From: Flavobacteriaceae bacterium
Lineage (GTDB): Bacteria > Bacteroidota > Bacteroidia > Flavobacteriales > Flavobacteriaceae
Direction of reading: 5' to 3'
DNA length: 64,000 nt
Assembly: GCA_027490305.1 (NCBI GenBank)
Contig: JAIXYI010000016.1
Span: 16,948-80,947 of the forward strand
Part shown: piece after piece, positions 1 to 7,996 of the stretch
Layout: every line of letters starts with the position of its first letter
How positions within the stretch are numbered: the stretch's first letter is position 1
The notes under the pieces: generated by a model
What the model saw: the letters and a program-made list of their open reading frames with translations, nothing else
Database searches by the model: none
Told to the model about the DNA's origin: nothing
Program-made: the position numbers and the translations under genes

Positions 1-102
1 CCGGCTTTCTTCGTCAATCCATCCTTTCACCGCAGTTAGAAAGGCATCACCTGCCTTTGCCCGCTGCCTCTCCAGTTTTTTGGCGATGTCAATGCGTTCC
101 AT
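1..102 (-). CDS. N-terminal fragment of an unidentified protein, cut by the window edge
   Basis: Only 34 codons are inside the window, read leftward from an ATG at 102-100; the frame stays open to base 1. The visible peptide starts MERIDIAKKLERQRAKAG, is charged and helix-prone, and has no signal peptide. It diverges from the first FAS1 gene and shares a 147-bp spacer with it. I do not recognise the family, and with so few residues a chance open frame cannot be excluded. Confidence 0.45.
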   Translation of the reverse strand, partial: MERIDIAKKLERQRAKAGDAFLTAVKGWIDEESR

Positions 103-249
103 GCTCGTTCTTTTTTGCTCTAATTTACGTAATAGCGTGTTGCGCGTGCGTTAAAATTATAGCCGTTTTAAAATGTAACGTATGGGTAAGATGGTGAAAA
201 TGAACCGTCAGGAAACGAACTACCTTTAGGATACTAAAATATATGTATC

Positions 250-738
250 ATGAAACCTACCTATTCGTTTTTCGCTACCGTTTGCCTGTCACTGCTGTTT
301 GCGACTACTACCTATGCACAAAAACAAAACGTACTGGCGGGTGCCGCAGCGGATCAGAACACTTCCGAATTTGCCGCTAAGGCCCGTGAAGCCGGACTCG
401 CCCATCTTCTCTCCGGAAAAGGAACTTTCACCATTTTCGCCCCTACCAACAGCCATTTCAATCCGGGTTCCGCGAAAGGCGATGCGCTCCGTGCCATGGT
501 CAGCTACTATATAGTGCCTGGAAAAATCGACTCGGCTGTATTGGCCCGCGACATTGAAGACGGCTTCGGACGCGCCATCTATACGTCACTGGAAGGCGGT
601 AAGCTTTGGGCGATGAAAGAAGGAGATCGTTTTGTGATCAAAGATGAAAAAGGTAATACCGTCACCATTCAGGAGGCCGATCATTATATGAGCAACGGTG
701 TCATCCACCAACTGGACGGCGTCGCCCTGCAGCAATAA
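250..738 (+). CDS. Secreted fasciclin (FAS1) domain protein, first of a tandem pair
   Basis: This 162-residue protein has an N-terminal signal peptide (hydrophobic core about residues 5-20, likely cut after the TYAQ motif) followed by one FAS1 domain. The H1 box reads FTIFAPTN near residue 60 and the H2-like box SNGVIHQLDG is near the C terminus. FAS1 domains usually mediate adhesion or protein-protein contacts outside the cytoplasm; no enzymatic role is expected. The domain is slightly shorter than in the next gene, lacking residues in the segment after H1. A near-match to the Bacteroidetes -7 box (TACCTTTA, 221-228) lies 21 bases before the ATG. A strong terminator at 760-784 separates it from the following FAS1 gene, so the two are probably transcribed independently. 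Confidence 0.9.
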   Translation: MKPTYSFFATVCLSLLFATTTYAQKQNVLAGAAADQNTSEFAAKAREAGLAHLLSGKGTFTIFAPTNSHFNPGSAKGDALRAMVSYYIVPGKIDSAVLARDIEDGFGRAIYTSLEGGKLWAMKEGDRFVIKDEKGNTVTIQEADHYMSNGVIHQLDGVALQQ

Positions 739-759
739 AACATCCGCCGGAAACAACGG

Positions 760-784
760 GCCCGCTTACAGGCGGGCTTTTTTA
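760..784 (+). terminator. Rho-independent terminator after the first FAS1 gene
   Basis: The stem GCCCGC/GCGGGC (760-765 with 772-777) has a six-base loop and is followed at once by a run of T (778-783). It sits 22 bases past the stop codon of the first FAS1 gene. Confidence 0.85.
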
Positions 785-878
785 TGCGCTTTTCACAAAT
801 TGCTGTTAAAGGCGTGGTACGGGCAAACCGTCCTTCATCCGGCGGCGTAAATGGGGAAAACAATAAATCCTATTTACC

Positions 879-1436
879 ATGAAAATGCAAAAAATCATTT
901 CCGCCTTCGCTATTGCAACCGTATTGTTTACTGCCCAGATGGCTACCGCGCAAAATAACCCACAGGTGGGCGGTGCACCGATGTATGCGACAAAGAACAT
1001 CGTAGAAAACGCCGTCAACTCAAAAGACCATACGACGTTGGTCGCCGCGGTAAAAGCAGCCGGGTTGGTGGAAACGCTTCAGTCTAAAGGCCCGTTCACT
1101 GTTTTTGCCCCTACCAATGCCGCGTTCGACAAATTGCCAAAGGGAACGGTGGAAACACTGGTAAAGCCTGAAAACAAGGCAACACTGACAAAAGTACTGA
1201 CCTACCACGTGCTGGCAGGCAAGTATGACAGCAAAGCGATTGCAGCGGCTATCAAAGCCGGAAACGGAACCGCCGTATTCACAACGGTCGAAGGCGGGAA
1301 GCTGAAAGCGATGATGAGCGGTAAGAACCTGGTACTCGTCGACGAGAAAGGCGGCCGATCTGTCGTAACGATTGCGGATGTATACCAGTCGAACGGCGTG
1401 ATCCACGTGATCGATACCGTGGTGATGCCCAACTAA
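879..1436 (+). CDS. Secreted fasciclin (FAS1) domain protein, second of a tandem pair
   Basis: This 185-residue protein has a signal peptide (MKMQKIISAFAIATVLFTAQ then MATAQ, about 25 residues) and one FAS1 domain. H1 reads FTVFAPTNAAFDKLP and H2 reads SNGVIHVIDTVVMP near the C terminus; the middle contains the typical LTYHVLAGKY strand. It is a paralogue of the upstream gene, more complete and closer to the family consensus. Expected location is periplasm or cell surface; likely role is adhesion or matrix contact, which is inference from the family. The gene is convergent with pheT, and the two share the terminator at 1455-1483. Confidence 0.92.
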   Translation: MKMQKIISAFAIATVLFTAQMATAQNNPQVGGAPMYATKNIVENAVNSKDHTTLVAAVKAAGLVETLQSKGPFTVFAPTNAAFDKLPKGTVETLVKPENKATLTKVLTYHVLAGKYDSKAIAAAIKAGNGTAVFTTVEGGKLKAMMSGKNLVLVDEKGGRSVVTIADVYQSNGVIHVIDTVVMPN

Positions 1437-1454
1437 GAAGTTCCTGAAAATAAG

Positions 1455-1483
1455 AAATCCCGTCATCAGACGGGATTTTTTTG
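1455..1483 (+). terminator. Terminator between convergent FAS1 and pheT genes
   Basis: A perfect 10-bp stem AAATCCCGTC/GACGGGATTT (1455-1464 and 1469-1478) with loop ATCA is followed by T's on the plus strand. The T-rich end on the minus strand (ATTTCTTATTTT) means it may also stop pheT transcription. Confidence 0.85.
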
Positions 1484-1485
1484 TT

Positions 1486-3906
1486 TTAGCGAAGACTGGC
1501 GCCCAGTTCACTCTCGAACTGTTGCTGCAATTTGCTCATGATCTTGTCTATCTGTGTATCGGTCAGGGTTTTGGTCGTATCCTGAAGGATGAAGCTCACG
1601 GCATACGATTTCTTGCCGGCCGGAAGGTTCTGGCCTTCATATACGTCAAAAAGGCGCACTTCTTTCAACAGCGACTTTTCGGTTTGACGCGCCAACGCAT
1701 AAATCGAACCGAAACTGACATTGTCGTCGAGGAGGAGGGCGAAATCGCGTCGTACTTCCGGATATTTAGGGATGTCGGTAAACCGGATTTTGCCGCCCAG
1801 GTTTTTCAGCACGGCGTTCCAGTTGAAATCGGCATACAACACTTCCTGACGGATATCGAACGCCTTCAGCAGGTTTTTACGTACAGTCCCGAATTCCACT
1901 ATGATCTCGTTGCCCAGTGCCAATGCCATTCCTTCCGCAAAAACATCCGATTCAACGGGAAGGGCACGCGTGCCGGTCAGCCCCAAACGCGCCAGTACGG
2001 CTTCCACATACCCTTTGAAAAGGAAGAAGCCTCCCGGAACGGAGGGTGTCCAGTTTTCCGCTTGACGGTCACCACTCATGAAAAGGGTGAGGTGTTTCGG
2101 CTCTTCATAGCCGGACGGTAACTTGTGATATGTTTTTCCGAACTCAAACAATTTGAGGTCGCTGTTCCGGCGGTTGATGTTATACGCCACGGCTTCCAGG
2201 CCTGAAAACAACATCGATTGCCGCATGGCCGCCAGATCGCCGCTCAAGGGGTTCAGCATTGAAACGCCAAACTGCGGTTTTAGGGTTTCGGACAGCGCGG
2301 TATACTCGGGTGTCGTCAGCGAGTTGGCCATCATTTCATGGAAACCGTTGGCATTCAATACACCCGCTACAATATTCTGTATTTTATAATCTTCCGTGCG
2401 GGGCGAATTGGCCACCGTCGCGTTGAGTTTTTTCGAGAAGGCGATGTTGTTGTACCCATACACGCGAAGGATTTCTTCGATCACGTCGATTTCCCGTTGC
2501 ACATCTACCCGATACGCCGGGATGGTGAGTCCGAGTCCGGCATCCGATACACTATTAACTTTGATATCCAGTGAAACCAGGATTTTCTTGATGGTTTCTT
2601 TCGGAAGTTCCTGCCCGATGATGCGTGCCGCTTTCGCGAAGTTCAACACCACAGGGAAGTCCTCGATTTTCTTCGGATACAGGTCGATGATATCCGACGT
2701 CACTTCACCACCTGCCAATTCTTTGATCAGCAAGGCCGCACGTTTCAACGCATATTCCGTAATGGTCGGATCGATGCCACGTTCAAAACGGAACGAGGCG
2801 TCGGTATTGATGGCATGTCGTTTGGCCGTCTTCCGCACCGACACGGGGTTGAAGTAAGCACTTTCCAGGAAAATAGAGGTGGTATTCTCGGTTACGCCCG
2901 AGTTTTTGCCACCCAATACGCCCGCGAAACACATAGGGCCTTTTTCGTCGCAGATCATCAGGTCGTCGGCATGCAACTCGCGCTCGACGTCGTCAAGTGT
3001 GGTGAATTTAGTGCCCGCAGGCAGCGTTTTCACCACGACCTTGTTTCCGGTAATCCGGGTGGCGTCGAAGGCGTGCAGGGGCTGACCCAGTTCGTGAAGG
3101 ACGTAGTTCGTCACATCGACGATATTGTTTTTCGGGTTGATACCGATGGCTTTCAAACGGTTCTGCAACCAGGCAGGGGAGGGCTTCACCGTTACACCCG
3201 ACAGCGTCACGCCGCAGTACCGGGGCGCCAGCTTCGCATCGTCTACCTTTACATCGATTTTCAGGGTGCGTTTGTCTACGCGGAACGCACTCACCGAAGG
3301 CGTTTTAAATTCCGTCGCGATGTTCCGTAAGAGCAGTCCGGCGCGAAGGTCACGGGCAACGCCCATATGGCTCATCGCATCGGCGCGGTTGGGGGTAAGT
3401 CCGATTTCGAACACCTCGTCGTTCTCCACTTGAAATACCTCGGCTACAGGCGTTCCGGGCTTCAGTTTCGCATCCAGCACCAGGATACCGTCGTGGCTGT
3501 CGCCCAGACCGATCTCGTCTTCAGCGCAGATCATACCGTGGCTTTCCATATCGCGGATCTTCCCTTTTTTAATCTGGAACGCTTTTCCTTCTTTATCAAA
3601 CAGCGTCGTACCAATGGTCGCTACCGGCACTTTTTGTCCGGCTGCCACGTTCGCCGCACCGCACACAATTTGTACGGGCGCGCCGTTACCCAAGTCCACT
3701 GTCGTGACTTTAAGCCGGTCGGCGTTTGGATGTTTCTCGCAGGTCAGCACGTGTCCTACTACAATACCTTCAAGTCCCCCTTTCACCGATTGGAAACGAT
3801 CGACCGATTCTACCTCAAGCCCAAGATCGGTGAGCAACGAAGCGGTTTCTTCTGATGTATTGTCGATTTTGATGAATTGGCGAATCCAGTTATAGGAAAT
3901 TTTCAT
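1486..3906 (-). CDS. pheT: Phenylalanine--tRNA ligase beta subunit
   Basis: This 806-residue protein matches the bacterial PheT length. It attaches phenylalanine to tRNA-Phe as part of an alpha2beta2 enzyme in the cytoplasm. Visible domains in order are an N-terminal tRNA-binding OB-like domain (EKHPNADRLKVTTVDLG near residues 55-72, CGAANV), the B3/B4 region (GLTPNRADAMSHMGVARD), the B5 region (RFERGIDPTITEYALKRAA and following), a catalytic-like core (MLNPLS), and a C-terminal FDX-ACB anticodon-binding domain starting near KYPEVRRDFALLL. I chose the ATG at 3906-3904 because the family begins MKISYNWIRQF; an in-frame extension to 3966 adds 20 residues with no family support and runs over the -7 box at 3929-3936. 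The alpha subunit gene is not adjacent, which is usual in Bacteroidota. Confidence 0.97.
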   Translation of the reverse strand: MKISYNWIRQFIKIDNTSEETASLLTDLGLEVESVDRFQSVKGGLEGIVVGHVLTCEKHPNADRLKVTTVDLGNGAPVQIVCGAANVAAGQKVPVATIGTTLFDKEGKAFQIKKGKIRDMESHGMICAEDEIGLGDSHDGILVLDAKLKPGTPVAEVFQVENDEVFEIGLTPNRADAMSHMGVARDLRAGLLLRNIATEFKTPSVSAFRVDKRTLKIDVKVDDAKLAPRYCGVTLSGVTVKPSPAWLQNRLKAIGINPKNNIVDVTNYVLHELGQPLHAFDATRITGNKVVVKTLPAGTKFTTLDDVERELHADDLMICDEKGPMCFAGVLGGKNSGVTENTTSIFLESAYFNPVSVRKTAKRHAINTDASFRFERGIDPTITEYALKRAALLIKELAGGEVTSDIIDLYPKKIEDFPVVLNFAKAARIIGQELPKETIKKILVSLDIKVNSVSDAGLGLTIPAYRVDVQREIDVIEEILRVYGYNNIAFSKKLNATVANSPRTEDYKIQNIVAGVLNANGFHEMMANSLTTPEYTALSETLKPQFGVSMLNPLSGDLAAMRQSMLFSGLEAVAYNINRRNSDLKLFEFGKTYHKLPSGYEEPKHLTLFMSGDRQAENWTPSVPGGFFLFKGYVEAVLARLGLTGTRALPVESDVFAEGMALALGNEIIVEFGTVRKNLLKAFDIRQEVLYADFNWNAVLKNLGGKIRFTDIPKYPEVRRDFALLLDDNVSFGSIYALARQTEKSLLKEVRLFDVYEGQNLPAGKKSYAVSFILQDTTKTLTDTQIDKIMSKLQQQFESELGASLR

Positions 3907-3928
3907 AAGTGCTTTCGTAAACAGGTTG

Positions 3929-3936
3929 CAAATATA
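3929..3936 (-). promoter_or_regulatory. Bacteroidetes-type -7 box for pheT
   Basis: On the minus strand the sequence is TATATTTG, an exact TAnnTTTG match, 22 bases upstream of the pheT ATG. It also supports the downstream start choice. No clear -33 TTG is visible at the expected distance. Confidence 0.7.
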
Positions 3937-4122
3937 AGGAAAACGCCGCTGAGGGCGGGAAGCCAACCCGGATTTTCATAGGGAAACTCCCATCTGGAAT
4001 CCCATCATTCGCACTAGCTATCCGATTCCCATTTTAACGTCTGTTTTTCCATATTCAAAATTAATAGAGGTCTTTTTTACGAATAGAAGGATTTTACCAC
4101 CCTAAAAACATCAAGTTGAAAA

Positions 4123-4155
4123 TTTTGTGCTATCGATTGACTTTTTTGTGCTATC
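4123..4155 (+). promoter_or_regulatory. 21-bp-phased direct repeat, candidate AraC-type operator
   Basis: The 12-mer TTTTGTGCTATC occurs at 4123-4134 and again, identical, at 4144-4155. The start-to-start distance is exactly 21 bp, two helical turns, as in classical AraC half-sites. The second copy ends 20 bases before the -7 box of the aldehyde dehydrogenase gene, a usual position for an AraC-family activator. The obvious candidate regulator is the AraC protein encoded at 6123-7043. The rest of the 3907-4207 spacer shows nothing else I can name. Confidence 0.6.
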
Positions 4156-4175
4156 ACCCGTAGTGGGTAGTCGGA

Positions 4176-4183
4176 TACTTTTG
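4176..4183 (+). promoter_or_regulatory. -7 box of the aldehyde dehydrogenase gene
   Basis: TACTTTTG matches TAnnTTTG exactly and lies 24 bases before the ATG at 4208. No good -33 TTG is present at the usual spacing, consistent with dependence on an activator bound to the upstream repeats. Confidence 0.65.
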
Positions 4184-4207
4184 ACACAAACCAAAACTGT
4201 ATACACT

Positions 4208-5710
4208 ATGTCAACCATCGCACAATGGCCTGAATTCAAGCCGAAGTATGACAACTTTATCAACGGAAAATTTATGCCACCGGTGAAAGGCGGCTATTTT
4301 GAAAATGTCTCGCCCGTCAACGGGAAAGTCTTCACATCAGCCGCCCGATCGACCGTCGAGGATGTTGAAATGGCCCTCGACGCCGCACACGCGGCCTTTG
4401 CTACCTGGGGTAAATCGTCACCTGCCTATCGCGCCTCGCTTCTGAACAAAATCGCCGACCGCATCGAAGCGAATCTCGAGTACCTGGCGGTGGTAGAAAC
4501 CATCGATAACGGTAAAGCGGTGCGGGAAACGCGGGCCGCCGACCTGCCGCTAGTCATCGACCACTTCCGGTATTTCGCCGCTGTCATCCGCACCGAAGAA
4601 GGATCGATATCCGAACACGACGAACATACGGTCAGCATTTGCCTCAACGAACCAATTGGGGTCGTCGCACAAATCATTCCGTGGAATTTCCCCCTCTTGA
4701 TGGCCACCTGGAAAATCGCACCCGCCCTTGCCGCCGGTAACTGCTGTATCGTGAAAGCGGCCGAACAGACACCAACATCTATTATGGTGTTGATGGAACT
4801 GATCGGAGACATCCTGCCGCCCGGCGTGCTCAACATCCTGACCGGATTCGGTCTCGAAGCGGGTAAACCGTTGGCACAGTCACCCCGTATCGCGAAAGTA
4901 TCCTTCACGGGTGAAACCACTACCGGACGTCTCATTTTGCAATATGCGTCTGAAAACATCATTCCTGCTACCATGGAGCTCGGCGGAAAATCGCCTAACA
5001 TCTTCTTTCCATCCGTCGCCGACGCCGATGATGCTTTCTTCGATAAAGCGGTCGAAGGCGCCGTCCTTTTTGCCCTTAACCAGGGAGAAGTGTGTACGTG
5101 CCCGTCACGTATTCTCGTTCACGAGTCGATCTACGACGTTTTCATGGCCCGTGTCATCGAGCGTACGAAGGCAATCAAAACCGGGCATCCGCTTGACGGT
5201 ACGGTCATGATGGGCGCACAGGCGTCGAACGACCAATACGAGAAAATACGTTCTTACCTGCAACTGGGCCGTGAAGAAGGTGCTGAGTTGTTGACCGGTG
5301 GCGATGTCAATACCATCGAAGGTCTCGAAGGCGGGTATTACATCCAACCTACAATCTTCAAAGGACACAATAAAATGCGGATCTTCCAGGAAGAGATTTT
5401 CGGACCGGTGGTATGTGTCACCACTTTCAAAACGGTAGAAGAGGCGCTTGAAATTGCCAACGATACGCTATACGGACTCGGTGCCGGTGTCTGGACACGC
5501 GACACGCACGAAATGTACCAGGTGCCACGCGCTATCAAAGCGGGTAGGGTATGGGTCAATAATTACCATGCTTATCCGGCGCACGCACCGTTCGGAGGCT
5601 ATAAAAAATCAGGTTTTGGCCGCGAAAACCACAAGATGATGCTGGCGCATTACCAACAGACCAAAAACATGCTCATCTCGTACGACAAAAATAAACTGGG
5701 CTTTTTCTAA
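4208..5710 (+). CDS. NAD(P)-dependent aldehyde dehydrogenase (acetaldehyde dehydrogenase II / AcoD-like)
   Basis: A 500-residue class ALDH enzyme expected to oxidise acetaldehyde or related short aldehydes to the acid in the cytoplasm. The NAD-binding and catalytic signatures are intact: [20 protein letters not shown], the general-base Glu in [12 protein letters not shown], and the nucleophile in [11 protein letters not shown] (first Cys about residue 296). The substrate-class signature and the neighbouring DUF779 gene point to the AcoD/ExaC branch. The start at 4208 ([10 protein letters not shown]) is preferred; an in-frame extension to 4127 would read through the -7 box and half of the direct repeat. 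It is followed by a terminator hairpin and then DUF779, and the AraC gene lies convergently just beyond. Regulation by that AraC protein in response to an aldehyde or alcohol is inference. Confidence 0.93.
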   Translation: MSTIAQWPEFKPKYDNFINGKFMPPVKGGYFENVSPVNGKVFTSAARSTVEDVEMALDAAHAAFATWGKSSPAYRASLLNKIADRIEANLEYLAVVETIDNGKAVRETRAADLPLVIDHFRYFAAVIRTEEGSISEHDEHTVSICLNEPIGVVAQIIPWNFPLLMATWKIAPALAAGNCCIVKAAEQTPTSIMVLMELIGDILPPGVLNILTGFGLEAGKPLAQSPRIAKVSFTGETTTGRLILQYASENIIPATMELGGKSPNIFFPSVADADDAFFDKAVEGAVLFALNQGEVCTCPSRILVHESIYDVFMARVIERTKAIKTGHPLDGTVMMGAQASNDQYEKIRSYLQLGREEGAELLTGGDVNTIEGLEGGYYIQPTIFKGHNKMRIFQEEIFGPVVCVTTFKTVEEALEIANDTLYGLGAGVWTRDTHEMYQVPRAIKAGRVWVNNYHAYPAHAPFGGYKKSGFGRENHKMMLAHYQQTKNMLISYDKNKLGFF

Positions 5711-5728
5711 GTAATTAAATTTGTGTAG

Positions 5729-5751
5729 GCCCGGTTCACGCCGGGCTTTTT
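5729..5751 (+). terminator. Terminator between aldehyde dehydrogenase and DUF779 gene
   Basis: The stem GCCCGG/CCGGGC (5729-5734 and 5741-5746) has a 6-base loop and is followed by TTTTTC. The T-tract ends only 3 bases before the ATG of the DUF779 gene, so this hairpin either attenuates expression of DUF779 or is read through. Confidence 0.75.
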
Positions 5752-5754
5752 CTT

Positions 5755-6126
5755 ATGTATAACAGGATTACTATCACGCAACGCGCCGCTGCACTGGTGG
5801 CCGTCTTGCAACAACAGTACGGCGCCCTCATGTTTCATCAAAGTGGTGGCTGCTGCGACGGATCACAGCCCATGTGCTTCCAGGCAGGCGAATTTCGCGT
5901 CGGTGCAAACGATGTGTGCCTGGGCACGATTGAAGGATGTGAATTTTGGATGAGCGGCGACCAGTTCGAATACTGGCAACACACCCACCTGACAATGGAT
6001 GTAGTGGAAGGCCGTGGCTCCAGTTTTTCATTGGAAATACCGATGGGTTTCCGTTTCATCGTGCAGTCGCGGCTCTTTACGCCCGCCGAAGCCGCCGATC
6101 TTACGCCTATACGCCGCGGCGCTTAG
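5755..6126 (+). CDS. DUF779 protein (aldehyde-dehydrogenase-associated)
   Basis: A 123-residue cytoplasmic protein. The hallmark is the Cys/Gly-rich core MFHQSGGCCDGSQPMCF at about residues 26-42, with a further conserved CLGTIEGCEFWMS segment. DUF779 genes are known to sit beside aldehyde dehydrogenase genes in many bacteria, including actinobacteria; the molecular role is not established. The cysteine cluster suggests metal or thiol chemistry, which is inference. The ATG at 5755 gives the usual N-terminal helix (ITITQRAAALVAVLQQQYG), so a later start is less likely even though a terminator hairpin abuts the ATG. Its 3' end overlaps the convergent AraC gene by 4 bp. Confidence 0.88.
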   Translation: MYNRITITQRAAALVAVLQQQYGALMFHQSGGCCDGSQPMCFQAGEFRVGANDVCLGTIEGCEFWMSGDQFEYWQHTHLTMDVVEGRGSSFSLEIPMGFRFIVQSRLFTPAEAADLTPIRRGA

Positions 6127-7043
6127 CCTACGTTCAGCGCCTGGAACTGTTTCGGTGTGATGCCTTCCTGCTTCTTGAACAGGCGAATAAAGTAGTTGGG
6201 ATCGTCAAAACCGGCCATATAACCGACTTCGTTCACTTGCAGGTAGGGGTCGCGGAGGAGTTTTTTCGCGTGGCGGATTTTTTCGTGTAAGACAAAGTCG
6301 ATGGGGCTCATACCCGTCTCCCGCTTGAAAACCCGATAAAACGAACTGGCACTCATACAGGCACGGTCGCTAAGTATCTTCAATGTCAGGCTTTCGCGGA
6401 TATTAGCGCGGATGAACGCCACCACCTGTGCAATCGGATGGTGGTTATCTGATAATTGGTCGCGTTCAAGCGATTTCGCGGTCTGGGTTTGTATGATCCG
6501 GATGAGCAATTCCTGTAAGGTCAAATCGGCCAGGATGTCTTTTGCGACAGACGTACTCATACATTCATGGATCAGTTTCCCGATCGTCGCCGCGAGTTCG
6601 ACATTGTTGTAGAAAAAGTAATTCTGGTGGTCAAGCTGCCACATGCTACTCCCTTCCTTTGGATACCGTTCGTTCAGCAATTCAATCGTCCGGTCGATTT
6701 TCTGTTGGTCGATCGCTAAAGCCAGGCATTGCGTAGGGTTTTGGAATTCCGCTTCCGGAAAATCGATCTTCATCTCCACATTCGACGGAATCACCACCGT
6801 TTCGCCCGGCAGGTACTCAAATGCCGGATCGTCGAAAAGATGCATGATTTTCTTGCCGCGCAACATGCTGGTGACCACGAAATCGGAAAAACGCAATGGC
6901 ACAAGTTGCGAGTTTTCGTAGGTTTCAAAAAGGTTGAGTTCGCAGGCGTCAAGTGTATAGACCGTCCGGTTCTCCACGAGGGTCTTCAACGAGTTTTCGT
7001 GTGACAGTTGCGGAGGCGGTATCAGTGCGCGAGTCGGCGTCAT
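6123..7043 (-). CDS. AraC-family transcriptional regulator
   Basis: A 306-residue regulator with an N-terminal AraC_N-like sensing domain (about residues 20-180) and a C-terminal double helix-turn-helix (about 200-300). The first helix-turn-helix reads LKILSDRACMSASSFYRVFKRE, here split as LKILSDRACMS then ASSFYRVFKRE; the second contains VNEVGYMAGFDDPNYFIRLFKK. The N-terminal type is commonly paired with aldehyde dehydrogenases in Bacteroidota and Proteobacteria. It converges on DUF779 with a 4-bp overlap of stop codons. The likely target is the phased repeat at 4123-4155 upstream of the dehydrogenase. A near -7 box (TATCTTTA, 7061-7068, minus) precedes it. Effector identity is unknown; an aldehyde or alcohol is the natural guess. 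Confidence 0.92.
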   Translation of the reverse strand: MTPTRALIPPPQLSHENSLKTLVENRTVYTLDACELNLFETYENSQLVPLRFSDFVVTSMLRGKKIMHLFDDPAFEYLPGETVVIPSNVEMKIDFPEAEFQNPTQCLALAIDQQKIDRTIELLNERYPKEGSSMWQLDHQNYFFYNNVELAATIGKLIHECMSTSVAKDILADLTLQELLIRIIQTQTAKSLERDQLSDNHHPIAQVVAFIRANIRESLTLKILSDRACMSASSFYRVFKRETGMSPIDFVLHEKIRHAKKLLRDPYLQVNEVGYMAGFDDPNYFIRLFKKQEGITPKQFQALNVG

Positions 7044-7085
7044 CTCAGGTCGTAAGTGCCTAAAGATAAGAAAAAACAGATTTCG

Positions 7086-7943
7086 TTAGAGGACTTCCGC
7101 CACGTGTTTTCGAATGTTCTCGGCAATACGGGCCGTGGGCAGGTCGTTTTCGTCGGTTCCGAACGGATCTTCGATTTCTTCCGCAATCAGTTCCAGCGAG
7201 GCCAGCACGTAGAAAATGAACACGACGATGGGCGCCACGAAATAGCCCAGCGAAAAGGCGTAGCCAAAAGGAAGTGTCATCACATAAAAGAAAATGAACT
7301 TCTTGATGAACGCACTATACGAGTAGGGGATGGGGGTGTTTTTGATGCGTTCGCAGGCGCCACAAATTTCAGTAAACGACTGCATTTCCGCATTGAGGAT
7401 GATGAGTTGGTCGCCCGTTATCGTTTTCTGCTGGTACAGACTGTTGAGCCGCGCAAACATCAGGGCTGCCAGGTGGTTGGGTTGGTGGCCACTTTCCGGA
7501 AGCGTGACGTCGTCAAAGAGTTGCAGGGATAGTTTGTCATCTTTCAGGTGCACGTCAAGTACCGTCGCATAAGCGGGAATGGTTTTCCGGAAGAACGCCC
7601 GGTCGTTTTCATCATGCAACATCGCCGATAGCTTCAATGCCAGGTTCCGGCTGTTGTTGACGAGACTGCCCAACAGTTTGCGTCCTTCCCACCAACGGTC
7701 ATAGGCACTGTTGGTGCGGAACACCAATAAAAGGGAAATCACGAATCCTAAGATACCATGCAGTTTATCCACATTCCGGATATAGCTTTTCTCCCCAACC
7801 TGGAAGTACTCGACCTCCAGCCATCCGACCAACGCGGCATAGGTGCCAATGCCACACATAACCGGGAACAGCGTGCGGAAGGTGTCGGCTTTATGAAAGC
7901 GGATGATGAAAGCGAACCAGTCTTTTGTATTATACGAAAGCAA
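7086..7943 (-). CDS. Bestrophin-family (UPF0187) ion channel protein
   Basis: A 285-residue membrane protein. The family signature is clear: FRTNSAYDRWWEGRKLLGSLVNNSRNLALK near residues 78-107 (split here as FRTNSAYDRWWEGRK and LLGSLVNNSRNLALK), after two hydrophobic segments. Two more membrane segments lie around residues 210-250, and the C-terminal part has the IEDPFGTDENDLP motif typical of bestrophin homologues. Family members form pentameric channels, anion or cation selective depending on the member. The start codon appears to be TTG at 7943-7941, since no upstream ATG exists before in-frame stops and the family begins shortly before DWFAFIIRFHKADTFR. It lies 42 bases upstream of the AraC gene on the same strand, probably a coincidental neighbour. 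Confidence 0.9.
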   Translation of the reverse strand: MLSYNTKDWFAFIIRFHKADTFRTLFPVMCGIGTYAALVGWLEVEYFQVGEKSYIRNVDKLHGILGFVISLLLVFRTNSAYDRWWEGRKLLGSLVNNSRNLALKLSAMLHDENDRAFFRKTIPAYATVLDVHLKDDKLSLQLFDDVTLPESGHQPNHLAALMFARLNSLYQQKTITGDQLIILNAEMQSFTEICGACERIKNTPIPYSYSAFIKKFIFFYVMTLPFGYAFSLGYFVAPIVVFIFYVLASLELIAEEIEDPFGTDENDLPTARIAENIRKHVAEVL

Positions 7944-7996
7944 AACGGCAGTTTTTGAGAGATGAAGACGGGTCTAAGATATCGTATTTTCCAGAA

